From Flavobacteriaceae bacterium (GTDB lineage Bacteria; Bacteroidota; Bacteroidia; Flavobacteriales; Flavobacteriaceae): a DNA stretch of 40,252 bases. The DNA lies in contig JAHEKR010000005.1 in the NCBI GenBank assembly GCA_024638225.1, positions 1 to 40,252 on the forward strand, read 5' to 3'. Each line of letters starts with the position of its first letter. Position 1 is the first letter of the stretch. The position numbers were made by a program, and so were the translations under genes. This document shows, in pieces, positions 23,160-33,048 of the stretch. Under the pieces are notes generated by a model. That model saw only the letters and a program-made list of their open reading frames with translations, ran no database searches and was not told the origin of the DNA.

Positions 23160-24487
23160 CAGCTAAAAAGAAAATCGCGCATCAGCATAAAGGTGATATA
23201 TCCAGAAACTGATCCGATAAGTGCTAGCAGTGAAATCTTTTTTAAATACCAGAAAAAATTGATTTTTTCCATGCCCATCGCTACAACGCCTGCTGCAGAA
23301 CCAAAAACGAGCATACTTCCTCCTGTACCAGCAGCAAATGCTATGGCATGCCAGAGCGGATCGTCAGGGCCTTCAGAAAACATACCCATACTGGCAGCTA
23401 CCAAAGGAACATTGTCAATTACTGCAGAGGCAGTACCCATCAGTCCAATCACTAGATCCATGTTGGGAATAGCGACTGTAAGCTCTTGAGCAAAATTAAA
23501 TAATAAGCCTAAAGACTCTAGAGCAGCTACGGCCATTAAAATTCCCAAAAAGAACAATATACTGGGTAATTCTATTTTCGAAAGGGCAGTATGCACAGGG
23601 CTGTGTGATCCGTGAGCATCTGCAGTCGTATCAATATTTGTCATCGAAAACTTAGCACTAGTGTAAATTTCGGCAAAAGTGGCGACAACAGCCAAGGATA
23701 ACATCATGCCTACATAAGGAGGTAGATGAGTAACCGTTTTGAACAGAGGTACAAATAATATAGCGCCCAAACCGAGATACAACATGGTTGCTCCTTTAGG
23801 GGTTGTGTTCGTTTCATTGGCATCCATTGGATCTATTAAACCCTGAAAAGCTTTGTACCTGCTTGCGATAAATGTCGGGATAAGCATACATACAATGGAA
23901 GGAATCAATAAATATTTAATGAGTTCTACTGTAGAAACCTTTTGACCAATCCACAACATGGTTGTGGTTACATCACCAATGGGAGACCAAGCGCCGCCGG
24001 CATTAGCTGCAACAATAATTAATCCAGCAAACCACAAACGAGTATCGCGATTTTGAATTACTTTTTGCAGTATCGTAATGAGCACTATGGTTGCCGTTAG
24101 GTTATCAATAATGGCAGACAAAATAAATGCCAATAGAGCAAATATCCAGAGTAATCTCACCTTACTGCGTGTCCGAATAAACCCTTTGATGGTAGCAAAT
24201 CCATTAAAATAATCAATGATTTCAACGATGGTCATAGCGCCCAAAAGAAAAACAAGTATTTCGGCTGTCTTTCCTAAGTGATGCAATAAAATTTCGTCGA
24301 TATGAGTTTCGTGAAGACTTTTACTCACCGTGTCTACATCAAATACAGGCAGGTGACCAAGGGCGATGAGTGCCCAAAGCACAGCCATCATGGCAAGGGC
24401 TGGTATGAGTTTGTCTATTTTAAGGTTGTGTTCTAACGTAATTGATAAATAACCTAAGAAAAAAACTATGAGGACAAGGGTTTCCAT
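23159..24487 (-). CDS. nhaD: Na+/H+ antiporter, NhaD family
   Basis: NhaD exchanges cytoplasmic Na+ for protons across the inner membrane and supports pH and salt tolerance. The 442-aa product has about twelve membrane segments. It shows the two inverted-repeat motifs of the ion-transporter superfamily, SAIIDNLTATIVLI and SAVIDNVPLVAASMG, plus AGGAWSPIGDVTTTMLWIG. A His-rich loop (HGSHSPVH) faces the aqueous side. I use the ATG at 24487 (METLVLIVFFLGYLS). A TTG-initiated extension to 24514 would contain the promoter box TATATTTG. It overlaps folC by 1 nt and is divergent from gltB across 359 bp. A marine or saline habitat is a plausible inference. Confidence 0.92.
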   Translation of the reverse strand: METLVLIVFFLGYLSITLEHNLKIDKLIPALAMMAVLWALIALGHLPVFDVDTVSKSLHETHIDEILLHHLGKTAEILVFLLGAMTIVEIIDYFNGFATIKGFIRTRSKVRLLWIFALLAFILSAIIDNLTATIVLITILQKVIQNRDTRLWFAGLIIVAANAGGAWSPIGDVTTTMLWIGQKVSTVELIKYLLIPSIVCMLIPTFIASRYKAFQGLIDPMDANETNTTPKGATMLYLGLGAILFVPLFKTVTHLPPYVGMMLSLAVVATFAEIYTSAKFSMTNIDTTADAHGSHSPVHTALSKIELPSILFFLGILMAVAALESLGLLFNFAQELTVAIPNMDLVIGLMGTASAVIDNVPLVAASMGMFSEGPDDPLWHAIAFAAGTGGSMLVFGSAAGVVAMGMEKINFFWYLKKISLLALIGSVSGYITFMLMRDFLFS

Positions 24488-24502
24488 TAAAAAAATTTGC
24501 TG

Positions 24503-24510
24503 CAAATATA
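24503..24510 (-). promoter_or_regulatory. nhaD promoter -7 box (TATATTTG)
   Basis: Exact TAnnTTTG on the minus strand, 15 nt before the ATG at 24487. It overlaps the rejected TTG-initiated extension of nhaD, so it also decides the start. Confidence 0.55.
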
Positions 24511-24801
24511 ACAAGCAAATAAGCGTCTAAAAAACGATACCCAAACAACTTGTAAACACCGTTATTTGAAAATTTGACTATGCTAAATAAAAATGTCAAG
24601 CAAACACCCCCAATTAAAAGGGGGTTAAAAAATTAATACTATGTATTTTTTGATTTATACCATAAAAATATAGGGGGTGTGTCTATTTCAATTGATTAAT
24701 TAGCTTTCTGTTAATTTTACTAGGCCTATTTTGGTTATCTATTATTAATTCAAGAAAAAAATACGAAAGTGCCAGAACAACATTCCGAGGCATGCTCTAA
24801 T

Positions 24802-24832
24802 TTCAGAAATAGAATTCTAAAATATATATTTG
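24802..24832 (+). promoter_or_regulatory. gltB promoter (TTC-N20-TATATTTG)
   Basis: TTC (24802-24804), a 20-nt spacer and an exact TATATTTG (24825-24832) stand 14 nt before the gltB ATG. The leader would be only about 10 nt. Confidence 0.55.
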
Positions 24833-24846
24833 GGGAAAATTAAGCT

Positions 24847-27800
24847 ATGTTACCACATCCTCAAGGTTTATATCATCCTGAAAACGAGCACGATAACTGC
24901 GGAGCTGGTTTTATTTGCAGTTTAGAAGGCAAGCGAACCAACGACATCATTCACAAAGCGCTCGACATATTGGTTAAACTAGAGCACCGTGGGGCCGTTA
25001 GTGCTGATGGCAAAACTGGGGATGGCGCTGGAATCCTCATTGACATTCCGCATGATTTTTTAAAAGTAGTTTGTCCGTTTGAATTACCTGAGCCACAAAC
25101 ATATGCACTTGGCATGATCTTTTTGCCGCAAAAATTAAACCAGCGCACACATTGTCTTGCTATTTTTGAGGAAGAACTTACAAGACAAAACTTAACCATT
25201 ATCGGCTGGCGTGATGTCCCAGTAAATTTTGATACGGTTGGTAAAATAGCAGCGCAAACACTTCCAAACATCAAGCAGGTATTTGTTGAAGACGCGAGTG
25301 GAGCACTGACTGAAGATCAGTTAAACACAAAAACTTTCATTGCGCGTAAGCGTGCAGAACACCGTATCTACGCAAGTAAGATGTCGCAGTGCACCTACTT
25401 TTACTTACCTAGTTTTTCTACGCGAACAGTCATCTACAAAGGCTTGCTAATGCCGGAAGATATTGAAGCCTTTTATCTAGACTTAAGAGATCCCCGAGTG
25501 GTTACTCGTTTGGCACTGGTTCATCAGCGCTTTTCGACCAACACCTTCCCTACTTGGGACTTGGCACAACCCTTCCGTTATATGTGTCACAATGGAGAAA
25601 TCAACACTTATCGCGGTAATGTTATCCGTATGAAAGCTCGTGAGGAGCTGTTTGCCAACGCGTTTTTTGGAGATGAAATGGAGCACATCACACCAATCGT
25701 ATTGCCTGGAAAGTCAGATTCCTCGTCGATGGACATGGTGGTTGAATTATTGTTACACACGGGAAGATCACTGCCCGAGGTCATGATGATGCTTGTTCCA
25801 GAAGCATGGGAAAAGCATCAATCCATGGATGCAGCCAAAAAAGATTTTTATGCCTTTAATTCGTGTATCATGGAGCCTTGGGATGGACCCGCTTCTGTAC
25901 CCTTTACAGATGGAAAATTCATTGGTGCCTTATTGGATCGAAATGGACTTCGACCTTCTCGTTATACCGTCACTAAGGACGGATACGTTGTGATGTCTTC
26001 GGAGACAGGAGTTATTGATATAGATCCTGCTAACGTAGCCCAACACGGACGCCTAGAGCCAGGACGTATGTTTTTGGTCGACATGGAAGAGGGGCGCATC
26101 ATTGAAGATCGCGAGGTTAAAGAAAAAATAGCATCCAAATATCCTTATGGAGATTGGCTAAAAGAAAATTTACTTCCACTAAAAGAAGTTCCGTACACAG
26201 GCAACAAAACGCCTATAGAAGATGAGCCTTTTATCAAAAGATTACAAGCGTTTGGCTACACTGAGGAGGACATCAAAACGCTCATAACCCCCATGAGCAC
26301 ACAAGGCAAAGAAGCCATTGGATCGATGGGAACCGATACGCCACTTGCCGTGCTTTCAAACAAACCACAACTACTTTACAACTATTTCAAGCAACTCTTT
26401 GCTCAGGTAACCAATCCGCCATTGGATGGAATCCGTGAAGAAATCGTTACCGATACCTCCATGGCTGTGGGAAGTGATGCGAATATCTTCGACGTCACTC
26501 CAGACCATGCCAAGAAGTTACGAATACAAAACCCCATAATATCGAATGAAGATTTAGACAAGATCAAGTTTATTCAGCACGATGACTTTAAATCTAGATC
26601 TGTAGCAACACTTTACCCTATCGAATCGGGAAATAACGGTCTGGAACGTTCATTAGCGCAGCTTCTAGACAGGGTTAAAAAAGAAGTTGAAGCAGGTGCA
26701 AATATTATCATTCTATCTGATCGAGGTGTGAGTGCTACAGAGGCGCCAATTCCAATGTTATTGGCATGTTCATTTGTTCATCACGGGATGATGAACCATC
26801 GTTTACGTTCAAAATTTGGTATTATTATTGAGTCTGCCGAACCAAGAGAGCCGCATCATTTTGGCTTATTGTTTGGTTATGGTGCCAGCGCCATCAACCC
26901 CTATATGGTTAACGAAATTATCGATCATCAGGTAGAAACAGGAGCAATAAAAGGCTTGTCTTCTGAAAATGCAATCGCCAATTTTAACAAAGCCATTGCA
27001 AAAGGTCTGGTCAAAATCATGAACAAAATTGGCATTTCGACCTTACACTCTTATCGAGGTGCACAAATCTTTGAAGCACTTGGTCTTAGTAAGAAGTTTG
27101 TAGATACTTATTTCTGTAAAACAGCTACACGAATTGAAGGGATTGGCTTGAAAGAGGTAGAGCAGGAAATTGCCAAACGCCATCATTTTGCATTTGGCGA
27201 AAAAGTGGCTGGTGAAGGAATTGATTTAGAAATTGGTGGAAGTTACCGTTGGCGAAGAAATGGAGAAGCGCATATGCTGAATCCAGCTAGTATTGCCAAG
27301 CTCCAATTGGCTACCAAAAATGGAAGTTACGACACTTATGAAGCGTATTCAAAGCTTGTCAATGACCAATCGCGACAGTTGATGACCCTGCGCGGTATGT
27401 TTGAGTTTAGCGACTTAGATCCGATACCACTCGATCAGGTCGAACCTTGGACAGAGATTGTAAAGCGGTTTAAGACAGGAGCTATGTCTTTGGGGTCGAT
27501 TAGCGAAGAAGCACACGAAAATCTGGCTAAAGCCATGAACCGAATTGGTGGAAAAAGTAATTCAGGTGAAGGCGGTGAAGACCCACGCCGTTTTACACGG
27601 GATGAAGATGGTGAATGGAGAAATTCAGCCATTAAACAAGTTGCTTCTGGGCGATTTGGTGTTTCTTCCCATTACCTAACCAATGCCCGTGAGATTCAAA
27701 TTAAAATGGCGCAAGGAGCGAAACCAGGAGAGGGCGGTCAGCTACCTGGTCCAAAGGTAAATCCATACATTGCCTCTGTACGTAATTCAACCCCTTATGT

Positions 27801-29346
27801 TGGCTTGATTTCACCTCCACCGCATCACGATATTTACTCCATTGAAGACCTTGCGCAACTCATTTACGACCTCAAGAATGCCAATCGAGAGGCACGAGTT
27901 AATGTAAAATTGGTGTCTGAAATTGGTGTCGGCACTATTGCGGCTGGAGTTGCAAAAGCAAAAGCAGATGTTGTTCTTATTTCTGGATTTGACGGAGGAA
28001 CTGGGGCATCACCGCTTACCTCCCTAAAGCACGCTGGCCTTCCATGGGAACTTGGCATAGCCGAAGCCCAACAAACCTTGGTGATGAACGACCTTCGTGG
28101 GCGTATTATCATGGAATGTGACGGGCAAATGAAAACAGGGCGTGACGTGGCAATAGCTTGCCTGCTAGGCGCCGAAGAATTTGGTTTCTCAACCGCGCCA
28201 TTAGTTGCCTCTGGGTGCATCATGATGCGCGCATGCCACCTAAACACCTGTCCCGTCGGAATTGCTACGCAAGACCCCGAACTGCGCAAAAACTTTAAAG
28301 GCAAGCCAGAGCACGTCATTAATTTTATGCATTTTGTTGCCGAGGAAATGCGTACCATCATGGCAGAACTTGGTTTTAGAACTGTTGACGAAATGGTCGG
28401 GCAAAGCCAAAAATTAAACATGAATTCGGCCATTGAGCACTACAAAGCACAAGGAATTGATCTATCATCGATACTTTACAAGCCAGATGTAGCCGATAAC
28501 GTACCCTTAAGGAATGTTAGTAAGCAAGACCACGGATTAGATAATGTATTGGATGTAGAAATTGTTTCTAAAGCCAAGCCAGCGATCATTTCCAAAGAGC
28601 AACAAACATTGCAGTTTGAGATTAAGAACACAAATCGAAGCGTCGGTGCTTTGTTGAGTAATGAGATTTCTAAAAGCCATGGTAAAGATGGCTTACCTAC
28701 CGATACTTTAAGGCTATTGTTTACAGGAGCAGCAGGCCAAAGTTTTGGTTGCTTTGCTACCAAAGGGCTTTTCATGGAGGTTACCGGTAATGCGAATGAT
28801 TACTTTGGCAAAGGATTATCGGGTGCACGCCTAGTTGCAAAGGTGCCCGAAACGGCTACTTTCAAACCAGAAGAGAACATCATCATTGGAAATGTTGCCC
28901 TGTACGGAGCTACTGCTGGTGAGGCGTATATCAACGGTATTGCTGGAGAGCGATTCTGTGTGCGTAACTCTGGGGCTACTGCTGTAGTTGAAGGAGTTGG
29001 CGATCACGGCTGTGAGTATATGACGGGTGGTGAAGTGGTCATCCTTGGTGATATAGGACGAAATTTTGCTGCTGGAATGAGCGGTGGAATCGCCTACATC
29101 TATGCCAAAGACGGAATCTTTGATGACCGTAGCTTTAACATGGAAATGATCGGCTTAGAAGATTTAAGCAAAGAAGACATCAAGCATGTAGGCGGATTAA
29201 TTGAACAGCATATTGCCTACACAGAAAGTCCATTGGCAAAGCGTATTTACGGGGATTGGAAGACAACACAAAAACATTTTATTAAAGTAATGCCGACCGA
29301 TTATAAGGCGGCACTAGAACGCATGGCGCAAGAAGAAAAAGCATAA
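24847..29346 (+). CDS. gltB: Glutamate synthase (NADPH) large subunit
   Basis: GltB transfers the glutamine amide to 2-oxoglutarate, giving two glutamates, together with GltD. The 1499-aa product begins with a 17-residue propeptide before C18 in DNCGAGF, the N-terminal nucleophile of the glutamine amidotransferase domain (to about 430). The FMN domain contains PGEGGQLPG, GFDGGTGASP and the 3Fe-4S motif C1124-x5-C1130-x4-C1135 (CIMMRACHLNTCPVG). A C-terminal beta-helix domain with Gly-rich repeats (GGEVVILGDIGRNFAAGMSGG) ends it. All key residues are present. It is 2 nt before gltD. The product 2-oxoglutarate of the neighbouring lysine route would be a substrate here. Confidence 0.98.
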   Translation: MLPHPQGLYHPENEHDNCGAGFICSLEGKRTNDIIHKALDILVKLEHRGAVSADGKTGDGAGILIDIPHDFLKVVCPFELPEPQTYALGMIFLPQKLNQRTHCLAIFEEELTRQNLTIIGWRDVPVNFDTVGKIAAQTLPNIKQVFVEDASGALTEDQLNTKTFIARKRAEHRIYASKMSQCTYFYLPSFSTRTVIYKGLLMPEDIEAFYLDLRDPRVVTRLALVHQRFSTNTFPTWDLAQPFRYMCHNGEINTYRGNVIRMKAREELFANAFFGDEMEHITPIVLPGKSDSSSMDMVVELLLHTGRSLPEVMMMLVPEAWEKHQSMDAAKKDFYAFNSCIMEPWDGPASVPFTDGKFIGALLDRNGLRPSRYTVTKDGYVVMSSETGVIDIDPANVAQHGRLEPGRMFLVDMEEGRIIEDREVKEKIASKYPYGDWLKENLLPLKEVPYTGNKTPIEDEPFIKRLQAFGYTEEDIKTLITPMSTQGKEAIGSMGTDTPLAVLSNKPQLLYNYFKQLFAQVTNPPLDGIREEIVTDTSMAVGSDANIFDVTPDHAKKLRIQNPIISNEDLDKIKFIQHDDFKSRSVATLYPIESGNNGLERSLAQLLDRVKKEVEAGANIIILSDRGVSATEAPIPMLLACSFVHHGMMNHRLRSKFGIIIESAEPREPHHFGLLFGYGASAINPYMVNEIIDHQVETGAIKGLSSENAIANFNKAIAKGLVKIMNKIGISTLHSYRGAQIFEALGLSKKFVDTYFCKTATRIEGIGLKEVEQEIAKRHHFAFGEKVAGEGIDLEIGGSYRWRRNGEAHMLNPASIAKLQLATKNGSYDTYEAYSKLVNDQSRQLMTLRGMFEFSDLDPIPLDQVEPWTEIVKRFKTGAMSLGSISEEAHENLAKAMNRIGGKSNSGEGGEDPRRFTRDEDGEWRNSAIKQVASGRFGVSSHYLTNAREIQIKMAQGAKPGEGGQLPGPKVNPYIASVRNSTPYVGLISPPPHHDIYSIEDLAQLIYDLKNANREARVNVKLVSEIGVGTIAAGVAKAKADVVLISGFDGGTGASPLTSLKHAGLPWELGIAEAQQTLVMNDLRGRIIMECDGQMKTGRDVAIACLLGAEEFGFSTAPLVASGCIMMRACHLNTCPVGIATQDPELRKNFKGKPEHVINFMHFVAEEMRTIMAELGFRTVDEMVGQSQKLNMNSAIEHYKAQGIDLSSILYKPDVADNVPLRNVSKQDHGLDNVLDVEIVSKAKPAIISKEQQTLQFEIKNTNRSVGALLSNEISKSHGKDGLPTDTLRLLFTGAAGQSFGCFATKGLFMEVTGNANDYFGKGLSGARLVAKVPETATFKPEENIIIGNVALYGATAGEAYINGIAGERFCVRNSGATAVVEGVGDHGCEYMTGGEVVILGDIGRNFAAGMSGGIAYIYAKDGIFDDRSFNMEMIGLEDLSKEDIKHVGGLIEQHIAYTESPLAKRIYGDWKTTQKHFIKVMPTDYKAALERMAQEEKA

Positions 29347-29348
29347 TT

Positions 29349-30812
29349 ATGGGAAAATTAAGAGGATTTATGGAGTACGAGCGCGTTAACGAGCAAAACG
29401 TTGACGTAAAAGAACGCGTAAAAAATTACAAAGAATTTACCGTGACCCCTAGTGAGGAAACCCTCAAGGACCAAGGTGCACGCTGTATGGACTGTGGTGT
29501 TCCTTTTTGTCACAGTGGCTGTCCACTGGGAAATATGATTCCTGACTTTAACGATGCGGTTTACAGAAACGAATGGCAAAAGGCGTTGCGTATTTTACAT
29601 GCGACAAACAACTTTCCTGAGTTTACTGGGCGCCTATGCCCTGCTCCGTGTGAGGCGGCATGTGTATTGGGTATTATCAATCCTCCCGTTTCAATAGAAA
29701 TGATTGAAAAATACATCGTAGAGCGCGGGTTTAAAGAAGGTTGGATCAAAGCTGATCCACCAAAAAACCGTACTGGAAAAACGGTAGCTGTTGTTGGCTC
29801 TGGGCCAGCTGGACTTGCCGCTGCACAACAACTCAACAGAGCGGGACACTCGGTTACTGTCTTTGAACGTGATGGAAAAGTTGGCGGATTGCTACGCTAC
29901 GGAATTCCAGATTTTAAAATGGAAAAGCACGTGATTGATCGCCGTTTGTCGATACTTGAAGAGGAAGGAATACATTTCAAAACGGGTGTAGATGTGGGTA
30001 AAAATATGCCTGTTGAAGAACTTAACGCCTTTGATGCTGTAGTCTTGTGTGGAGGAGCTACTATCCGAAGAAGACTACCCATCCCTGGTGCAGACCTTCC
30101 GGGTGTTGTACAAGCCATGGATTTCTTGCCAAAAAGCAATCGTTGGGTAGATGGATTGACCGAAGTGGACAATGCACTTCATGCAGCAGGAAAAAACGTA
30201 GTGGTGATTGGTGGAGGAGATACAGGTTCAGACTGTATTGGAACTTCAAACCGTCAGGGAGCAAAAAGTGTGACTAACTTTGAGATACTCCCCAAGCCAG
30301 CAGAAACACGTACTGAAGACCACCCTTGGCCCTTCTGGCCCTTCAAACTCAAAACAACCTCATCTCACGAAGAAGGAATTCACCGTGAATGGAGTATTAT
30401 GACAAAAGAGTTTATCGCAGATGATAACGGGCACTTGAAAGGATTAAAAACAGTAAATGTACGTTGGGAAAAATCCAATGACGGTAGCCGCCCTACACTA
30501 GTAGAGGAGCCTAAGTCCGAAAAAGAGTGGCCTTGTGAATTAGCGCTTCTTGCGCTTGGCTTTACAGGTCCAGAACCTACTCTAGCCGAAAAACTAGGGC
30601 TTGCACAAGACGAGCGCTCTAACATTCAAGGTAATGCTAAATATCAAACAAACGTACCACACATCTTTACTGCTGGTGATATGCGCAGAGGGCAATCTCT
30701 GATTGTTTGGGCTATTTCAGAAGGTAGGGAAGCGGCACATCACATAGACACCTATTTGATGGGTACTTCAACGTTACCGATCAAAGAGGGCGGTGACTTA
30801 CCCACAAACTAA
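29349..30812 (+). CDS. gltD: Glutamate synthase small subunit (FAD, NADPH, 4Fe-4S)
   Basis: GltD oxidises NADPH and passes electrons through FAD and Fe-S clusters to GltB. The 487-aa product has the N-terminal cluster domain with cysteines 46, 49, 54, 58, 97, 101 and 105 (CMDCGVPFC, GCP, LCPAPCEAAC). The FAD dinucleotide fold is VVGSGPAGLAAAQQL (148 onward) with GGLLRYGIPDFKM. The NADPH fold is VVVIGGGDTGSDC. The final FAD-contact is FTAGDMRRGQSLIVWAISEG. It follows gltB by 2 nt. Its stop lies 7 nt from the convergent porin stop. Confidence 0.97.
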   Translation: MGKLRGFMEYERVNEQNVDVKERVKNYKEFTVTPSEETLKDQGARCMDCGVPFCHSGCPLGNMIPDFNDAVYRNEWQKALRILHATNNFPEFTGRLCPAPCEAACVLGIINPPVSIEMIEKYIVERGFKEGWIKADPPKNRTGKTVAVVGSGPAGLAAAQQLNRAGHSVTVFERDGKVGGLLRYGIPDFKMEKHVIDRRLSILEEEGIHFKTGVDVGKNMPVEELNAFDAVVLCGGATIRRRLPIPGADLPGVVQAMDFLPKSNRWVDGLTEVDNALHAAGKNVVVIGGGDTGSDCIGTSNRQGAKSVTNFEILPKPAETRTEDHPWPFWPFKLKTTSSHEEGIHREWSIMTKEFIADDNGHLKGLKTVNVRWEKSNDGSRPTLVEEPKSEKEWPCELALLALGFTGPEPTLAEKLGLAQDERSNIQGNAKYQTNVPHIFTAGDMRRGQSLIVWAISEGREAAHHIDTYLMGTSTLPIKEGGDLPTN

Positions 30813-30819
30813 GTGCTGT

Positions 30820-32772
30820 TTACTTAAAGAAGTTCCACACGACACCAAAACGAACTAGCATATCGCGGTAGGGATATCCTGGAGCTGCATAGTAGTTGGG
30901 TGCAGACCGGTCCGCATTCACATGCTCAACAATGAAGAATAAGCGCGTTTGCCTAATCTTCGCATTAAAGAAGGCGTTTACTATGGGAAAACCATCCATT
31001 TCTTGGTGATTTTGTACCACAAATTCAGATAATATCGGATGATATGCGCGCATATTATATCCCGAAAAATAACGCCCACTGACTCCTAGATGCAAAAACA
31101 TGGCTTTATTAAACCAATGGTCTTCATAATATACTGCAGCTCGACCTATAAAGTCAGGCAAGGGCAAAGCAGCTGTGTTGCCGCTCACATTTTGTACTCT
31201 CAATTGTGTGTCTAAACGAAATACGCCCCACTTAATACCTCCGCGCCAATCGAGTTGAAGCAGGTTGATGGACGATGAAGACTGCATGGGGGTTACTGTT
31301 GGTGTACTTGCATCTGACTGTAAATAATAGGCGTGATTCTCAATGCTGGTAGCCCGTACGGAAAGTGCCCCATATGTGGCATGTTTCAACTGTGCAAAGA
31401 CAGTAGAACGCTGTTCTAGCTTGGGAGATGTGTTCCAATGATAATCGGAATAACTTCCGTTAAAATATTCAAACATAAATCCAGGATGCTGTTTTTGTAA
31501 GTGAAGCCCAGCAATCAAATTGGTATTCGGAAGCAGTGGCAATTGTACAGTACCTTTAATATAACTTCCGGCCCGTTTTCCACTCAAGGCGAGCTCGGTT
31601 TGGGCTCGCAATTGAAGTGGACCAATTTTTTTACGCCAATCGCCTCCAACACTGTATGCATCTTCTTCCAGTATAGGAACTGATGTATTTGACCTATGTG
31701 TAAACCCGTATTTATGATGACGAGCATAGGCATTTAGCCAACCCACAACAGGATTGGAAATAATGGTGTAAGCATCAAACTGACGTAGGCGATAGTGTAG
31801 TCGATCGTAAGGCCTAGTAACGTCATCTTTTAATGGGCCATAGCCCGAATATGCCAGGGTTTGGGAAAATTCGTGATCTTGGTGGTTACTTTGGGCGCGA
31901 TATCCAATTCGCAAGCGAGGAACCGACAGACTGTCTTTAGATTTTAGCAGCAAATAATCTTGTTCCAGTAAATAAAACTTGCCTGTAAAATCATTGGTTG
32001 CGTTCTCAAATAAAACATCCAAACGTTCTCGATCAAAAAATTCATCGTTGCCTGATTCAAAGTTTTGAATCGAAGACTCACTCAGGCCGCCATTTTCGTT
32101 TTGCTCGATTTGCTGATCAGCCATTTTAAGACGTAATCGATAGCGCCCGTTTGGATTTTCATAGCGTGCAGAAAGGCGCAGTTGACTTCGCCCAGAAATT
32201 TGGTGCTGATATTTTCCCAATGAACGGTGTCCGCGGTAAGCGATCATAAAATTTAGCCTTGGGTGAATGTTTGACGTAATAAGCGCATCCGTTGATTGCC
32301 CCTGTGACTGAGTGGTCTTGTAGTAAACCTCGGAAAGTGGTGTGGGTACGTGGTAGTAGTTAATATCCTCAGGTAAAAAGCGTTGATTTTCCTTGGTTTT
32401 AAAGCCTGCGGTTGGCACAGTAGATGTGCTCCATTGTGTTAAAGACAAAGGGTTCCAAGCTTGACCTGAATTGCTTAATGGCAAATGAGCAAAATCGTCT
32501 TGACGTTTACTGTTAAACTTATAATATTTATCGATAGTAAGCGTAGTATCTACATGAACGGTATCGCGCAGCTGACTAATAATGAGGTAATCTGAAATTC
32601 TTATTTCTGCTACATCTAGTCTGGGCTTTTTTACTTTAGCTGATAACAATAAGGAATCCTTAGGTGACTTGGATGCGTTAGCGTCATCAAGCGGAGTAGC
32701 GTTCAGCAAAGGAGCCTTAGATTGTGCAATAGCTCCAAAAGAAACGAGTAGCAACAAGAAAATTCGTAGCAC
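30820..32772 (-). CDS. Putative outer-membrane porin (Bacteroidota Porin_10 type)
   Basis: The 650-aa product starts at a GTG with a signal peptide (MLRIFLLLLVSFGAIAQ). The N-terminal 130 residues are polar with a Ser/Asp-rich linker. The rest is a run of alternating amphipathic beta strands with Tyr/Trp/Arg at ends, such as RSQLRLSARYENPNGRYRLR, typical of a beta barrel. It ends VRFGVVWNFFK, an aromatic last strand. This matches the 'putative porin' family widespread in Flavobacteriia, whose substrates are not known. No SusD-like partner or TonB box is seen, so it is not a SusC system. A weak -7 box (TACCTTTA, 32794-32787) precedes it. Confidence 0.82.
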   Translation of the reverse strand: MLRIFLLLLVSFGAIAQSKAPLLNATPLDDANASKSPKDSLLLSAKVKKPRLDVAEIRISDYLIISQLRDTVHVDTTLTIDKYYKFNSKRQDDFAHLPLSNSGQAWNPLSLTQWSTSTVPTAGFKTKENQRFLPEDINYYHVPTPLSEVYYKTTQSQGQSTDALITSNIHPRLNFMIAYRGHRSLGKYQHQISGRSQLRLSARYENPNGRYRLRLKMADQQIEQNENGGLSESSIQNFESGNDEFFDRERLDVLFENATNDFTGKFYLLEQDYLLLKSKDSLSVPRLRIGYRAQSNHQDHEFSQTLAYSGYGPLKDDVTRPYDRLHYRLRQFDAYTIISNPVVGWLNAYARHHKYGFTHRSNTSVPILEEDAYSVGGDWRKKIGPLQLRAQTELALSGKRAGSYIKGTVQLPLLPNTNLIAGLHLQKQHPGFMFEYFNGSYSDYHWNTSPKLEQRSTVFAQLKHATYGALSVRATSIENHAYYLQSDASTPTVTPMQSSSSINLLQLDWRGGIKWGVFRLDTQLRVQNVSGNTAALPLPDFIGRAAVYYEDHWFNKAMFLHLGVSGRYFSGYNMRAYHPILSEFVVQNHQEMDGFPIVNAFFNAKIRQTRLFFIVEHVNADRSAPNYYAAPGYPYRDMLVRFGVVWNFFK

Positions 32773-32897
32773 AGAAAAACTTTTTGTAAAGGTATTGATT
32801 TCAGAGATAAGCCAGCAGAATGCGATTCATGAATACTATTTTTCCGAAAAAATAATTAACTTAGTTGGGAACAAATGCCAAATCTGTTCTTCCAAAC

Positions 32898-32984
32898 ATG
32901 AAAAACCTACTGCTCATTCCATGCTTAAGGCTTATGCTTTCACTAGCCGAGTTTGCTCTGAGGCAAAACATAACTGTAGCTTAA
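32898..32984 (+). CDS. Possible 28-aa signal-peptide-like ORF (small gene or remnant)
   Basis: In the 276-bp gap between the porin and SIMPL genes, an ATG opens MKNLLLIPCLRLMLSLAEFA and stops after 28 codons. It looks like the start of an exported protein that ends abruptly. A -7-like TAACTTAG lies at 32857-32864. It may be a decayed gene, a short peptide or chance. I see nothing else in the gap. Confidence 0.2.
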   Translation: MKNLLLIPCLRLMLSLAEFALRQNITVA

Positions 32985-33048
32985 CAAGCAAAACAGGGAA
33001 TAAATAGCTACAGGGGAGCTGACTTTGGTATTCAAAACAAAAACACTT

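Larger units (their letters stand above)
24488..24846. other. AT-rich divergent intergenic region nhaD/gltB with alternative G5/C5 pairing
   Basis: No gene is visible in these 359 bp. The nhaD -7 box lies at 24503-24510 (minus) and the gltB promoter at 24802-24832. In between, ACACCCCC (24604-24611) can pair either with GGGGG at 24620-24624 (5 bp, 8-nt loop) or with GGGGGTGT at 24673-24680 (8 bp). These G/C runs stand out in very AT-rich DNA. They lie upstream of the nearest gltB promoter, so a role as a DNA site or in a longer transcript is possible but unproven. Confidence 0.45.

Noticed and set aside
24488-24514. TTG-initiated start of nhaD
   Set aside because: The extra nine codons contain TATATTTG, a perfect promoter box.
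24604-24680. Riboswitch controlling gltB
   Set aside because: The best gltB promoter lies downstream at 24802-24832, so these stems would not be in the main transcript; no known riboswitch class was recognised.
30820-32772. SusC/TonB-dependent receptor
   Set aside because: At 650 aa, without plug domain, TonB box or SusD partner, it fits the smaller putative-porin family.
33025-33048. TTG start of the SIMPL gene (and similar TTG starts at 33795 for rnhB and 37776 for lysS)
   Set aside because: An ATG with a better N-terminus follows in each case; for rnhB the added part lies in promoter sequence.
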